From assembly GCA_033065855.1 (NCBI GenBank), contig JAVXUO010002513.1:248001-312000 (forward strand): a stretch of DNA of 64,000 nt, given 5' to 3'. The DNA is from Escallonia rubra (Eukaryota; Streptophyta; Magnoliopsida; Escalloniales; Escalloniaceae). Positions 21,834 to 33,350 of this stretch are shown here, in pieces; the first letter of the stretch is position 1; every line of letters begins with the position of its first letter. The notes under the pieces are model-generated. The model did no database searches, was not told the origin of the DNA, and saw only the letters and a program-made list of their open reading frames with translations. Position numbers and translations under genes: made by a program.

Positions 21834-23371
21834 TGTTCAATAACTAGTTGACACTAGTTTGGTCATCTCTTAGTACATTTCTAGTTGGTTCTATATGCAG
21901 ACTTTATTGGGAGAGAAGCTCTAATAAAGAATAGTGACAATGAATACGAGTTAAATATACCCAAAAAAAATCTGGACTTTTGCAGTATGCACCAGGTCTG
22001 GTGGTTGTTTCATTTTTGCTTGATTGTCAAGCTATAACTAATTGTCACCAAAAAAGACTTACCCCCAAATTTGATATTACTCTGGATTATCTTTGGTCTA
22101 TTCTTTTTAAAAATTTTGATGGTTACAACAAAGGGAAACCCTTGCAAATTGCTAGGTAAGGATTTTGGATAGTTCTAGTATTAGAAGAGAAAAGAAAAAG
22201 GTCAGAACTTGATGTTTGGTTGTAGTATTGACCTTGTGGTTCTTGTGCATTTGCTTGGTTGCTTCCTTCCCTAAACAACTGCTGAAATATGTAGTTGGTC
22301 CATCTACTACTATTACCAACAAATTTTAAATATGATGACTATGTGGTCTTTCTCAATAATTTCTCATGTGCGCTAAGACTATTCTAAACTACACGTTGCT
22401 GCATGTTTGCCCTAAAGCTTAATCACATAACCAAAATAAACAAGTGTTAATTAAACCGTTAATTGCTCTTAATCTTTTACATGATTAGAGAATGACGCCA
22501 AAAACGCATATTATGCATTAATATTTACCTTCCAACGTTATTTTTTGCTCGAATGTTGAGAGTTAACCAATGTGAATGACAACTAAACACCAAATAATGA
22601 TTAATTAGAACGCCAAATAAAAGCAAGGACAATGGCGATCAGTATAATGTGGTATGATCACGACCATAAGAAAGTTGAGCTTTCTATATCCATCCAATCA
22701 TCATATCAAGCTTTGCAAAGTCTCATCCATTCTTTACGATACGTCATAAACCATCGCAGTGATTCTTTAGTGCTAGTAACTTCATTCATGTAACGAGGAA
22801 CCAAATGCAAGAAAAAAAAAATTAAATTGAAAACCTTGTCGATCCAAAAGTTCTGATATCGTATCCACACACCAGTTGCTCTAAGATCTTGGGTTAATTT
22901 GTAACCTTCTAGTTGTAGATGCAGTGTGAATACATGTCAAGGGTCATAACAAGGGAAAAAATAGATCCAAGTAGCTTTATTTAACACCGATTTCTCTCTT
23001 AGATAAGAAGAGAAGCCAGAAAAAGTCATATTCACACTGAGGTAAGATATTCCACCAAGCTATACAGGATTTTCACACAAGCTAGTTTGCGAGAAAATAT
23101 AAAATAACTCCATTCAACCATGTACGTTCACTATTGTAGAAGTATTCTTGGGCAGCAAGTTGGATACTATAGTTCTTAAATATTTGTCCTTATCATATTT
23201 GCAGTTCCTTCCTTGGCTACGTAACCATGGCTGGTAATATTTCTTTGCAAAGACTTTTAGATACATATGGATTTACATAAACCCAAAAAGTTCAAAGATC
23301 TAACAGAAAACAATGGCATAGATGGTGACCTCCAAATGGCTTCGTAGATCCATTCAATGGCTTCTGCGCTC

Positions 23372-23379
23372 TATAAATA
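23372..23379 (+). promoter_or_regulatory. TATA box of peroxidase copy 2
   Basis: TATAAATA, identical to that of copy 3 (60175-60182). It lies downstream of an in-frame ATG at 23357, which therefore cannot be the main start; the ATG at 23420, 41 bases after the box, is used here. Confidence 0.7.
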
Positions 23380-23419
23380 TGGCTTCTTTGGGGTTGCCTT
23401 GGACAACAAGTCCAAAACA

Positions 23420-25129
23420 ATGGCTTCTTCTGCCTCTTTGCTTTTGGTTATTACTGCCCTTTTGATATCAACTTCTTCCGTGTCTGTCCGTGGAGTTCCT
23501 ACTTCTGCACACGTCGTAAAGGGACTCTCGTGGACTTTTCACGAATCAACCTGTCCCAAGTTGGAAAGCATTGTTAGGAACCAGCTCAAGAAGATCTTCA
23601 AGGAGGATATCGGCCAAGCTGCTGGCTTGCTTCGCCTCCATTTTCATGATTGCTTTGTCCAGGTAAACAATATCTACTCCCTCCATCACTTAAAAAGAGA
23701 CATTCTATATGGGAAATATTGTATTCTAAAAAGTAACTAAACCTGAACTGGAAGTGGTTTTGCTTTCTTGATTGCAAGTTTTAACTGCGTTCTTGTACGT
23801 TGTAAGGGATGTGATGGTTCGGTGTTGCTTGATGGATCGCACAGTGGGCCGAGCGAGAAGGATGCACCTCCGAATCTCACCTTAAGGGCTCGGGCGTTTA
23901 AAATCATCGATGACCTACGGAGGCGCGTGCACGAGGAGTGCGGTAGGGTCGTGTCGTGTGCTGATATTGTGGCCCTTGCTGCCCGTGATGCTGTATTTCT
24001 GGTAAGCTCAAAAGCGTCCATGGCCTCTTTAGCAAGATGTATGTGTCCCATATGTGTCCCATATCTAAATCAGCCTACAGAGGCATCACGTTGGTGTCTC
24101 ACACCTTTAATTTTTCAATCCAGTCTATAGTTTACTTTTATCATCATTTTCACTTGGAAATCTATCATCTTGCACTGATAAATTTAAGAAAGTGCGCCTC
24201 TTTAAATTTCACTTTACACAGACTTAATGTTCTGCTCCTAGTTTATATTCGAGGGGGCAAATACTGCTTTGAAGTGTCTTCAGATTGAGTCTGTACGACC
24301 TTTTTTTAAAGGACCAAAGTTCAGTATAGTTTGGTCTTGATAATGTTTTCTTCTAGTATACTTTGGTCACTACATGTTCAATTTAGTCCTATATACACAC
24401 AAAAAATATAGTTTACTTGTGTCTTGTTTTGGCTATCTTCAATTGTGAGTGCATGCCTTAGCAATTGTTTATTTGTCATTGCAGTCCGGTGGGCCTAACT
24501 ATGATGTGCCTTTGGGAAGAAAGGATGGCCTCAACTTTGCAACAAGGGATGCAACCCTAGCCAACCTTCCTTCACCAACTAGCAACGCTAGTGCCATCCT
24601 CGCCTCTCTCGCCACCAAAAACCTCGACGCCACGGACGTTGTCGCCCTCTCGGGAGGCCACACCATTGGAATCGGCCACTGCAGTTCCTTCACCCCTCGC
24701 CTCTATCCGTCCCAAGACCCTACAATGGACAAAACCTTTGCCAATGAACTCAAGCACATTTGTTCCCCACCCCCACCGGATTCCAACAACACCACCCTGT
24801 TGGACATTCGCACCCCAAACACGTTTGATAACAAGTACTATGTTGACCTGATGAACCGACAAGGCCTATTTACCTCGGACCAAGATTTGTACACTGATGC
24901 TAAAACGCGCGACATTGTTGAGAGCTTTGCGATCGATCAAGCATTATTTTTTGACAAATTTGTGCATGCAATGATAAAAATGGGACAGCTCAGTGTTTTG
25001 ATAGGGGGACATGGTGAAATCCGTTCTAATTGCTCGGTAAGGAATTCTGATAACACGAATTCTGATAACACATCATTCTCGACGTATATGGCGGAGGGTG
25101 ACGAAGAATCTAGGTCGGAATTACGATGA
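23420..25129 (+). CDS. Class III peroxidase, Peroxidase-12-like, copy 2 (three exons)
   Basis: Exons 23420-23662, 23807-24001 and 24485-25129, GT-AG, phase 0, give 360 residues. The start [10 protein letters not shown] opens a signal peptide (to about residue 25). Distal Arg72, Phe75 and His76 lie in [19 protein letters not shown] has the normal calcium-site Asp; the proximal His205 is in [15 protein letters not shown] and NNTT-type glycosylation sites are present. Expected to be secreted to the wall and to oxidise phenolic substrates with H2O2. Nearly identical to copy 3, introns included; the only sizeable coding change is an extra five codons in the tail, from a direct 15-base duplication near 25045-25075. 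Intron 1 (144 nt) ends in GTAAG, a weak acceptor context that copy 3 shares. Confidence 0.92.
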
Positions 25130-26032
25130 TCGAGAGGGATAGCAACTGTGTGTATTATTTGGCAGTCTTTTGGTTGTAACTTAAAACTTGTTAAAATAAG
25201 TCGTTGCAAGATGGATTTGTGATATCTTTGGGTGAAGGTTGCGATCCTACTGAGCTAACAGTCGTATTTAAAATTCCAAACATATCACATGTATACAAAA
25301 TTGACTGATTAAGCTAAAAAAGTAATATCACACAATTTTGAGGCTTATCTTTGTTCATAAGGATATGTATTTGTTCCACGTTGATATAAGTGAACATGAA
25401 GGAATTGCTAACGTACAAATGAGAAAGTTGGGCCAGAGCAAATATACTATCTTGGCGATATGGAAGGGTGATAATTAAAAAACGTAAACTATGTTAGTCA
25501 CGGCTAGTTTTCTTGGATGGTTGGTTGCATAAGGTCTAGGATATGTGTAAAAATCAATCCAATGATTCCCTCAAAGGGCTAGTCAAGTAGGTCGTGATAA
25601 GTGAGTCTTTTGTGGCTGTATAAGGAAGTTAGTACAAGCTGAGGAGCATGAACTAGCACCAAATAATAGGGGAAAGTAGGGAATGACCCCCTCTACTTTA
25701 CACGTTGTGCGTTTTGTCCCCCTCCACTTCAAACTTAAGCACTAAACCCCCCACAGTTTAAGAAAATGGACACAGTTAACGGAAATCATCCAATTTAGCT
25801 GCGTTTTTTGGAGGGAAAGAATTGGCGCCCAGAAGGTGTTTTTTTAAGACCAAAATGCCCTTATACTCTCTTTATAACACCAAACTTCATCCCTTACCCT
25901 CATTTCTTCCATTACCAAACCTTCCAGCAGCCTCCTTTCTTCCTCTACCAACATCCCAACTACATTTTGGTTCTCTACCCACATCTCCATGCCATAATGG
26001 AGAACAGTGTCATGCAAGAGCGATGAATCAAC

Positions 26033-26412
26033 ATGCGGCTCTGCTACTGTGGTGTTGTAGCTCCGGTGAAAACCTCATTCACTATTCAAAACTTTGGAAG
26101 AAGGTTTTTTGGGTGTGCTATGTATGGGGTATGTAGTATAATTATGATTTGCCTAATTTTTAAAATTTTAATTGATTTTCCTAATTTTTAAAGTTTTTGT
26201 TGTTATAGATCCAGGAAAATTGTGGGTATTTTGATTGGATTGATCCTCCAATGTCCAGAAAAGGGAGCGAAGTTCTTTCCAATATGTTAGCCAACATCAA
26301 ACAGCTTGAAGAGGAATTGGCTACATCTCGAAAAAGGGAAATTCTTTACAAGAAAATGTTGACTGGAACCGTTATTATGCTAATCTCTGTACTCTTAGCT
26401 AAGAGGATCTAG
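26033..26412 (+). CDS. GRF-type zinc-finger protein with C-terminal membrane anchor, in a MULE
   Basis: Two exons, 26033-26128 and 26209-26412 (80-nt intron, GTATGT...TATAG), give 99 residues. The GRF signature is complete across the splice: CYCGVVAPVKTSF, GRRFFGCAMYG, then NCGYFDWIDPPMSRKG, with Cys spacing suited to bind one zinc. A Glu/Lys-rich helix (QLEEELATSRKRE) follows, then a hydrophobic segment (TGTVIMLISVLL) that may anchor a membrane. Similar short GRF-plus-helix proteins are common in plants (At4g04775-like) and their role is unknown; other GRF domains bind single-stranded nucleic acid. An ATG at 25997 in the same frame runs into a TGA before 26033, so the start is the Met next to the zinc finger or the gene has lost its N-terminus. 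Its position and convergence with the transposase suggest it is the element's accessory gene. Confidence 0.7.
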
Positions 26413-26959
26413 TTGAAAAATCTGTAAAACTTTGCAACAGTGTTATTTTCTGTTTTTAATTGTACTACAAATGTGTTATGTAACGCAAATCTAACCTCTG
26501 TAATGCAAATGTGTAATGCAAATTTATCCTATGTAATGCAAATGTGTTATGTAATGCAAATCTATCCCCTGTAAGTGTGTAGAGAGTTGTTTGTGAACCT
26601 ATTTTAAGTGCTAACCCACATAAAAAACTTGTGAAAAACTAACCACTAATACCATAAAAACCACCAACCATAAAAACCTGTGAAAGTAACTGTTTGAAAC
26701 ATCACATAAAAACGTGTGAAAGCACCTGTTTGAAACATCACCATAAAAACCACCAACCAAATGCAATTTCCAACAAGTACAGTACATCCACACCAAAGTC
26801 ATCAGAAATCTATACAAACATCTAACAAGTAAACCATATCAAAATCTAAAGTAAAAAGTACCCAAAGTTTCCAACAACAGTTTCCAAATCTAACAAGTTT
26901 CCAACAGTTCCAACAAGTAAACCATAAAAATATCTAAAGTACAGTACATGCCATCTTCA
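26413..26959. other. MULE spacer with short repeats between the convergent genes
   Basis: Contains a TAATGCAAATGTGTTATG-type repeat (about 26465-26570) and a second family of CATAAAAACCACCAACCA-type repeats (26630-26760). No coding potential is seen. Both genes' 3' ends would lie here. Confidence 0.55.
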
Positions 26960-29900
26960 TCATCCAATTACTTGCCAAACATGACAATTCTTCCCTCCAA
27001 CAGCTGTTTGCGTTTCAATTGAATCCATCTGTCTCTTTTTATCAGTAGCCTCCATCCTTTGTTGCCTTCTCAAAGCAGCTTCAAGTAAAACTTGTTCTCT
27101 TGATGTCTCAACATATTGCAACCTGTTACATAAATAGTAAGTCAAAGTGAAATGTTAAAGCAATTTACTAAGTGAAGGCATATTGTAACCTGTTAAGAGT
27201 GGCATCAGGTGTTGAAGCAACATCAGTATCAGCATTAGAAGTTCCCTGGGCCCAACAAGGTGGCAGATTTTTGGACACAACTGCGGCAGAAGCAAATCTA
27301 GCCCCTGTTGCAGCATCAACTAGAGGTGGTGTAGCAGTAGCATGTCCAACTGTTGGTGGTTCACTAGCAGCATCATGATGTGCCATATGGTTTGGAGTGC
27401 CAACCATTTTTGGTGCAAATCTTCCCATCAGTTGTCCTCTATTCTTCTTGATAACACCCTTTCCATTTCTCAGTGGACTATGCTTGTTACCTGCAGTTGC
27501 ACTAGCACTAGCACTAGCACTAGCACTAGCACTAGCACTAGCACTAGCACTAGCACTAGCACTAGCACTTGCACTAGCACTTGCACTTGCACTAGCCCTT
27601 GCCCTTGCATGTGCAGTATCAGTGGCACTAGCATTGGCATTAGATACTTAGTTATAAACATTGATGCTGTAAGTTCTTATCCTATGAGTGGATATACAAT
27701 AAGTTAAAAATCATTATTGCTTTGATGCTTACAATTTCAAAAGTTGACTGTGTTCCACTGCCTATTCCTGCCTCACTTGTATTGCCACCAAAACTCTATA
27801 TAGGCAAAACGAGGGTGTTAACATAAACAGGATTTAAATAACAATTGTAATATCTCAAAAAACTAAAATTACAAAAAATAAAACTAAAGATTACAAAAAA
27901 TATACCTGACCACCTTGCTTTCTTGACAATCTAGATTTGGGGTGAAGTGGTCTTTTGCAGCTTCTCATATTATGGCCAACCTCCAAGCACTTGGCACATG
28001 TCATGACCCTGCCCCTCCTTGAAATGTTATTCTCACTTCTTGGCTTATCACCACTCCTTCTTCTCAACTTCTTTGGTCTGCCAGCTGGTTTCCTAAAATG
28101 TGGTGGGGCAAGTGGATCAAGACCAGTCTTCACCCAATACCTCTCACTAGGTACGGGGTGAATCATGCTAGCATAAGCCCGTAGGTAGGTTTCCTTGCTG
28201 TAAAAAGGGTGAATATATGACTCTGGTTTCTCCCTGTTTAGGTAGATTGAAGCCACAGCATGCTTGCATGGTACTCCTGTTAACTGCCACATCCCACAGC
28301 TACAAGTCATTGCTCTCAAGTCCACCAACATTGTTCTATCATAGCACTCTACCTCAAACTCTAATCTTCCACTCCACCCAGCAAAACAACACTTTGATGC
28401 CTCTTTAATCCTCTCCAGTTTTTCCAAAATCTTAGGACAAATAGATCCATGGTATTGCTCCATCCCCCTATTCTTAACTTGGATTCTTGTCATCAAATGC
28501 TTCCTAATCCACTCCAACATGTTCACAATAGGGAGTTCTCTAGCTTCAAGTATGTAACTGTTAAAACTCTCTGTTAAGTTATTAACCAAAATATCACACT
28601 TAGAAGTTGTTCCAAAATGTGACCTTGTCCACAACTTTGGGTCTATGTCACTCAACCACTTCAAAATACTGCCATCTTTATCCACATTCTTGATCTTTTC
28701 AATCCGATCATTGAAATCATCCTTGTTACTTACTCTAGCAGCACGCCACAACAAGTCCTTTAACTCTTTACCTTTGAATTTCTCCCTAAAATTAGAATAC
28801 ATGTGCCTCATGCAATATCTATGTTCAACATTTGGCATTAAGTCATTAAAAGTCTCAACAAGTCATTTTTGTCTGTCAGAAATGAAAACCCATCCATTGT
28901 CCTCAACCCCACCAATGTCATCAAGCAAAGTCTTCATAAACCACATCCATGATTGCTTTGTTTCTGCCTCCACAATAGCAACAGCAATTGGAAACATATT
29001 GTCATTGCCATCTCTACCTACAGCACTCAACAACTGTCCCCCAAAAACACCTTTCAAAAAGCAGCCATCTAGACCTATAATGGGCCTTCAACCCTTCAAA
29101 AATCCTGACTTCAGTGCTTCAAAACAAACATACATCATTTGAAATACATGTGGATGATCAATTGATAGCCTCTCTGTACAAATAACCACACTTGTCCCTG
29201 GGTTTTTGCTCCTAAGTGTCTCCCCATAATCCCACAACCTTGAATACTGCATCATATGGTCCCCCTCAATCATTTCCCTAGCTGTCCTTTTTGCTCTGTA
29301 CAACTGAAACCTACTTACTTCTGCATTGAAATCCTTCTTCACATTGGTTTTCATAGACTTAATCTTCCAATTAGGGTCATCTCTTAACCTCTCCAAATAT
29401 TGCTCAGAAATGAACCTAGAGGTAACCAGATGGTTATCAAAGTCTCTGCCACAAGTATGTTTGTTGTTGAAACTCTTAATTTGAAATGTTTGTGCCTTGT
29501 TCATCGGAGAAGCATGTAATCTCCACTTACACCCACCATCATCTTTGTGCCAATACTTACAGCACATAGTTATCCTCTTGCTCTCATTTTTTTTATAAAC
29601 GAAATCATAACCTCTCTTCACACTCCACTCTTCAGAGCCTTCCTAAAAATTTGTGGATTTGCAAACCTCATTCCCAAAACCAGATTTGGTCCTTCATGAC
29701 CACCAAACCCTGTTTCTTCATTGAACTCTGGATATTTAGGCCCCCGTTCATTTTCAGTTTCCTCACTTCCTGAACTCCTAAGTTCATCCTCATTATCACC
29801 ATCACTATACCACTGCCCTTCCCCTGCATTTACATTGACTATAGGGACATGCTCTTCAACACCTTCCTTAAAGATGTCATCATCTTGAGGCCCTCTTTCT

Positions 29901-30562
29901 ATCCCTTCACTCAACTCAGGTAAATCAGCTTCAGCAGCCTCATGAGCCTCAACTTCAGCTTCAGCAGCCTCAGCTGAAGTTGCAGCAGCCTCAGTAGCCT
30001 CAACTGCACCCTGTTCAAACTGTCCATCAGTTGTTTCACCCATGTCATCATCACCTAAATGAACATCCCTTAAACCATCTTCTACATCATCACCCACCTG
30101 TACATCTTTTCCACTTCCACCTCCAGTGTCATCTGCCTGTGTAACATCCCCATCCCCAACTTCCATTTCATCTTGGTCCCTATTATTATTTTCAATCAAC
30201 AATCTGTCCCCAACTATGACATTCCCATCACTACCAACAACTTGTAAAGGATCTACCCTCTCCACATATAAAGGAACCATATCAGTGGACTTATAATATT
30301 CAAGGATTGACATCACACCATTGTCATCAGTTATCAGCCTTAAACCTGACCTAAAATCAAGCCCAGGTACTTGGTAATACATCAAACTAGAACTAGGTAA
30401 GCCCAAGTCACCTATAATGCTCACCAGCTCCCAATAAGACATAAGGTCTACATCCATGCCATCTAAAACATCTACAACACCATCCTTCCACTCCATATTA
30501 GGAACCCCAGTGAAGTAACCTCCATTGTGAATTTTCAAACTAATTGTGTCAAACACAACCAT
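26960..30562 (-). pseudogene. MuDR-type transposase of the MULE, multi-exon, damaged
   Basis: Minus-strand gene starting MVVFDTISLKIHNGGYF at 30562 (PB1-like N-terminal domain), then an acidic Glu/Ala linker, the MuDR DNA-binding region (about 29620-29300), the MULE catalytic domain with Asp in IGLDGC (~29070), Asp in ISDRQK (~28870) and Glu in NLTESFN (~28570), a SWIM zinc finger CSCGMWQLTGVPCKH (~28300), an AT-hook-like GRPKK and a zinc knuckle CAKCLEVGHNMRSC (~27990). Downstream exons: 27795-27733, about 27645-27190 (Ala-Ser repeat, then KKNRGQLMGRF), and 27122-26960 (Gln/Arg-rich helix). Three lesions are seen: a frameshift near 29620 and in-frame stops near 29089 and 28861. The protein would cut and join element ends in the nucleus; this copy cannot make it whole. 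Confidence 0.85.
27503..27600. repeat. Hexamer microsatellite (GCACTA)n inside the transposase C-terminal exon
   Basis: About 13 consecutive GCACTA-type hexamers, then variants. In the transposase frame (minus strand) it codes for an alternating Ala-Ser run; the Leu-Val and Ala-Leu runs in other frames are artefacts. Confidence 0.9.
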
Positions 30563-30769
30563 TTCTGCAAGTTCAAATAAAATATATTAATAATTATTTA
30601 AGTATAAAGTTGCTTTGTCACTATATTGTAATAAATGTTAATTAAACTAAATTCCTAATTAACTTTTATGTTTATTTAACTCTTGTGTTTACTAGTTGTA
30701 ATTTACTAATTACTGCCTAATTACTGCTGTAATTAAGCTTTACTAATTAATGCCTAATTTGTTACCACA

Positions 30770-31200
30770 GCTACTAATTACTGCCTAATTAAGCTGAAAT
30801 GACTATTTGGGAAGTTATTGACTAATTAACATGTGAGATTATTGTCTAAGATTTGCAATTAAGGTGATATTAATGACTAAATTATTACCACAGCTACTAA
30901 TTCTTGCCTAATTAAGCTGAAATGACTGTTTGGGAAGTTATTGTCTAATTAACATGTGAGATTATTGTCTAAGATTTGCAATTAAGGTGATATTAATGAT
31001 TAAATTGTTACCACAACTACTAATTCTTGCCTAATTAAGCTGAAATGACTGTTTGGGAAGTTATTGTCTAATTAACATGTGAGATTACTATCTCAGAGTT
31101 GCAACTAAGTTGAAACATTTGGGAAGTTATTATTTAGGAAGTTACTGAGATTTGCAATAAAGTTACTGTCTAAGATTTGTAATTAACATGTGGGATTACT
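30770..31200. repeat. Tandem repeat, ~122-bp unit, upstream of the MULE transposase
   Basis: Three near-identical units marked by GAAATGACTRTTTGGGAAGT (about 30798, 30920, 31042), then a degenerate fourth. Each contains CTACTAATT and TAATTAACATGTGAGATTA. Repeats next to the transposase promoter may be subterminal binding sites, but this is inference. Confidence 0.85.
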
Positions 31201-31224
31201 GTCCAAGATTTGCAATTATGAAAC

Positions 31225-32400
31225 TTAAGAGATATTATGAAACTTAGAAAGTGAGTAAGTTACTGCCTAAGATGCTAGTGAAGTGCTAACAAGAAAAAGC
31301 AAGTAAACTGAAATAATGAAAAGGCCTCCATGTAGAACAACTATGTAAAATATCCAGTTTAGTCTCACATTTCAAATGTCACACTACTACAGGGAGCATT
31401 GCCTGATTTTACTACTTAGAATAATTAATATTACTTCATTGATCATCTCCATACAATTCAGGAAACAACTCAAATGAGATAATATGAAACTTACAAAGTG
31501 AGTAAGTTACTACCTAAGAGATAATAACATACCAGCTGTGTGCTAGTTCCAACTGTGTCATACCACTACAGAAATTGTAGCACAAGAGGTAGCACCAATG
31601 TCATAGCCATACATGATTCATCCAAGAGCAGGGAAAAGAAATCTGAAATAATGAAGTCCCTTGTTACAGATTGAAAAAAAAGAGTTGCAGTTTGACAACA
31701 ACTCAAATGAGATAATATGAAACTTACAAAGTGAGTAAGTTACTGCCTAAGATGCTAATGAAGTGCCAACAAGTAAGTAGCCTGATTTGGGCTAACCAAG
31801 ATGCTAATGCTAATGAAGTGCTAACCAAGATGCAGATCTTGTTTGTTTTAGAAATGCTAATGCTAATGAAGTGCCAACAAGTAAGTAGCCTGATTTGGCC
31901 TGATTTAGTCTCACATTTCAAATGTCACACTACTACAGGAAGCATTAAGGGTATGTTTTAAGTCTCACATTTGCTCAAAATAAACCAACTTACAAGGCAA
32001 AGGCCTCCATGTAGCCACTGAAATTCATTTCAATTGCAATTTAATTGATAATTAGAAAAAAACAAGCTGTCTGAAATAATGAAGTGATTAAAATAAGAGT
32101 GAGAAGTTCAGTTTTACATATTCAAACATTAAAAAACCTCCCCTTGTCAATGGTCTAGGTCACTACATGTTCCACTTCCCCATCTTAATATAAGTTACAC
32201 CAACCTGGATTTGAAAGCACGTCACGAACATCACAACATTGCCACAATAAGCAAAATAGAGAGCATATAAGTTGAGGTCATAAGTACCATATTATAGACA
32301 GAAAATAGCTCCATTGGAGATCAAAATTGGTCAGAAAGCAAATAAAAACATATAGGGTACTATCCCATTTATACTTGCATTGGAGCCAGTGATATTCCTT
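31225..32400. repeat. AT-rich region with interspersed duplications
   Basis: The block GATAATATGAAACTTACAAA with AGTGAGTAAGTTACTRCCTA occurs at about 31480 and 31710, and AATGCTAATGAAGTGCYAAC occurs repeatedly at 31275, 31755, 31805 and 31860. A phrase from 31370 (TCTCACATTTCAAATGTCAC) recurs at 31911. No gene is seen; probably the 5' part of the MULE plus flank. Confidence 0.6.
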
Positions 32401-33350
32401 TTTCAAACAAAAAAAGGAACAATGATACTAACAATGCATAATCTGTCCCATTGTTTCTATCCACTCTGACTCCACGCATATAAACCAAACAGCTAAAGGA
32501 GCTCCTGAGTCCTGACAGTCATGTTAAGTGGTAGCTTCTGCTATCCCAGTTGTCACCTTGGAGGTGTTCCCGAAAACAATACCACCATTTGAATTGTGGC
32601 AAACCATAGCTATGCAAGCTACATTTCCCCTAACAGCGGCATCATAGTTTATCTTGACCCACCCACTGGGAGGAGGAGTCCAAAAGGGACTCAAGGTTCT
32701 GTTCTCTTTGTGTTTGCAAATTGCATTCCATTAGTTATGAGTTGAGTTGTTGATGGATATAGACAGCGAAAGGGGATCAAAAAGTTTTGACTCATGGATC
32801 TTCTTATTTCTAGCAAACCAAGCCAAATCCATCAACGTGGTGGCAAAGAGTGTGTACCTTGATTTATCTTCCAAGCTAAGATCCGGGGCTTTAAGTATAA
32901 AGTTTAGCCATTGGATATTTCCTTCTAAACTGTGAGGAGGCTACCCACAATAGTCTAGTCACTGGGCAAGAGATAAAGAGATGAGTTGCACTTTCAGAGG
33001 TGTGGTCGCATAGGGGACAACTGGGATCAAAATCCATGTTGTGCGCTGCTATTGTTTGACGCAGAGGAAGTATGTTCCATGAAATTTTCCAAATTAGGAT
33101 CTTGTGGCGTTCTAAGATCTTCGCCGCCCAAACCTTTTTCCAGAACTGAGGTGGAAATGCAGCATTTGGAGTGAATATGTCTTCATTATCTTTGAGGTAG
33201 GCTGACTTTGAAAAGAATTTGCCAGATTGATTTGGTGTTCAAGCTATAAAGTCTTGGGAACGATTTGAAGGAATTGGGATCTTCTTGATTGCTTCAGCTG
33301 TGGGAGTGTCAAAAAGAAGCCGGAGCTTGATGAGGTCTCAGTTTTTTTCA

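Larger units (their letters stand above)
21642..25670 (+). repeat. Segmental duplication, copy A
   Basis: This 4-kb block (spacer, peroxidase copy 2, 3' flank) is matched in order by 50456-62968. Matching landmarks: the TGATATGTTAC start, the CCCTAAA-rich stretch, the ATTGACCTTGTGGTTCTTG phrase (22228 and 58752), the AAGAGAAGCCAGAA phrase (about 23009 and 59241), all three exons, and a shared 3' flank ending ATGAACTAGCA near 25650 and 62950. Copy B is longer almost only because of transposon insertions. Confidence 0.85.
25671..32400. mobile_element. Mutator-like element (MuDR type) with two convergent genes
   Basis: The left end is recognised by a MULE-style terminus (GGAATGACCCCCTCTACTTT from about 25690) exactly where homology with the other peroxidase flank ends. 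Inside are a small GRF zinc-finger gene reading right (26033-26412) and a large MuDR-type transposase reading left (30562-26960), i.e. convergent, the arrangement of mudrA and mudrB in maize MuDR. Beyond the transposase start come about 1.9 kb of AT-rich tandem repeats. A right terminal inverted repeat could not be found, so the right boundary is approximate and may be lost. The transposase is damaged, so the copy is not autonomous. Confidence 0.65.

Noticed and set aside
23357-23419. Upstream ATG at 23357 as start of peroxidase copy 2 (and 60167 for copy 3)
   Set aside because: These ATGs lie upstream of the TATA box; starting at 23420 and 60224 gives a proper signal peptide immediately.
27397-27661. 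Leu-Val and Ala-Leu repeat proteins
   Set aside because: Other-frame translations of the (GCACTA)n microsatellite, which is in frame as Ala-Ser within the transposase.
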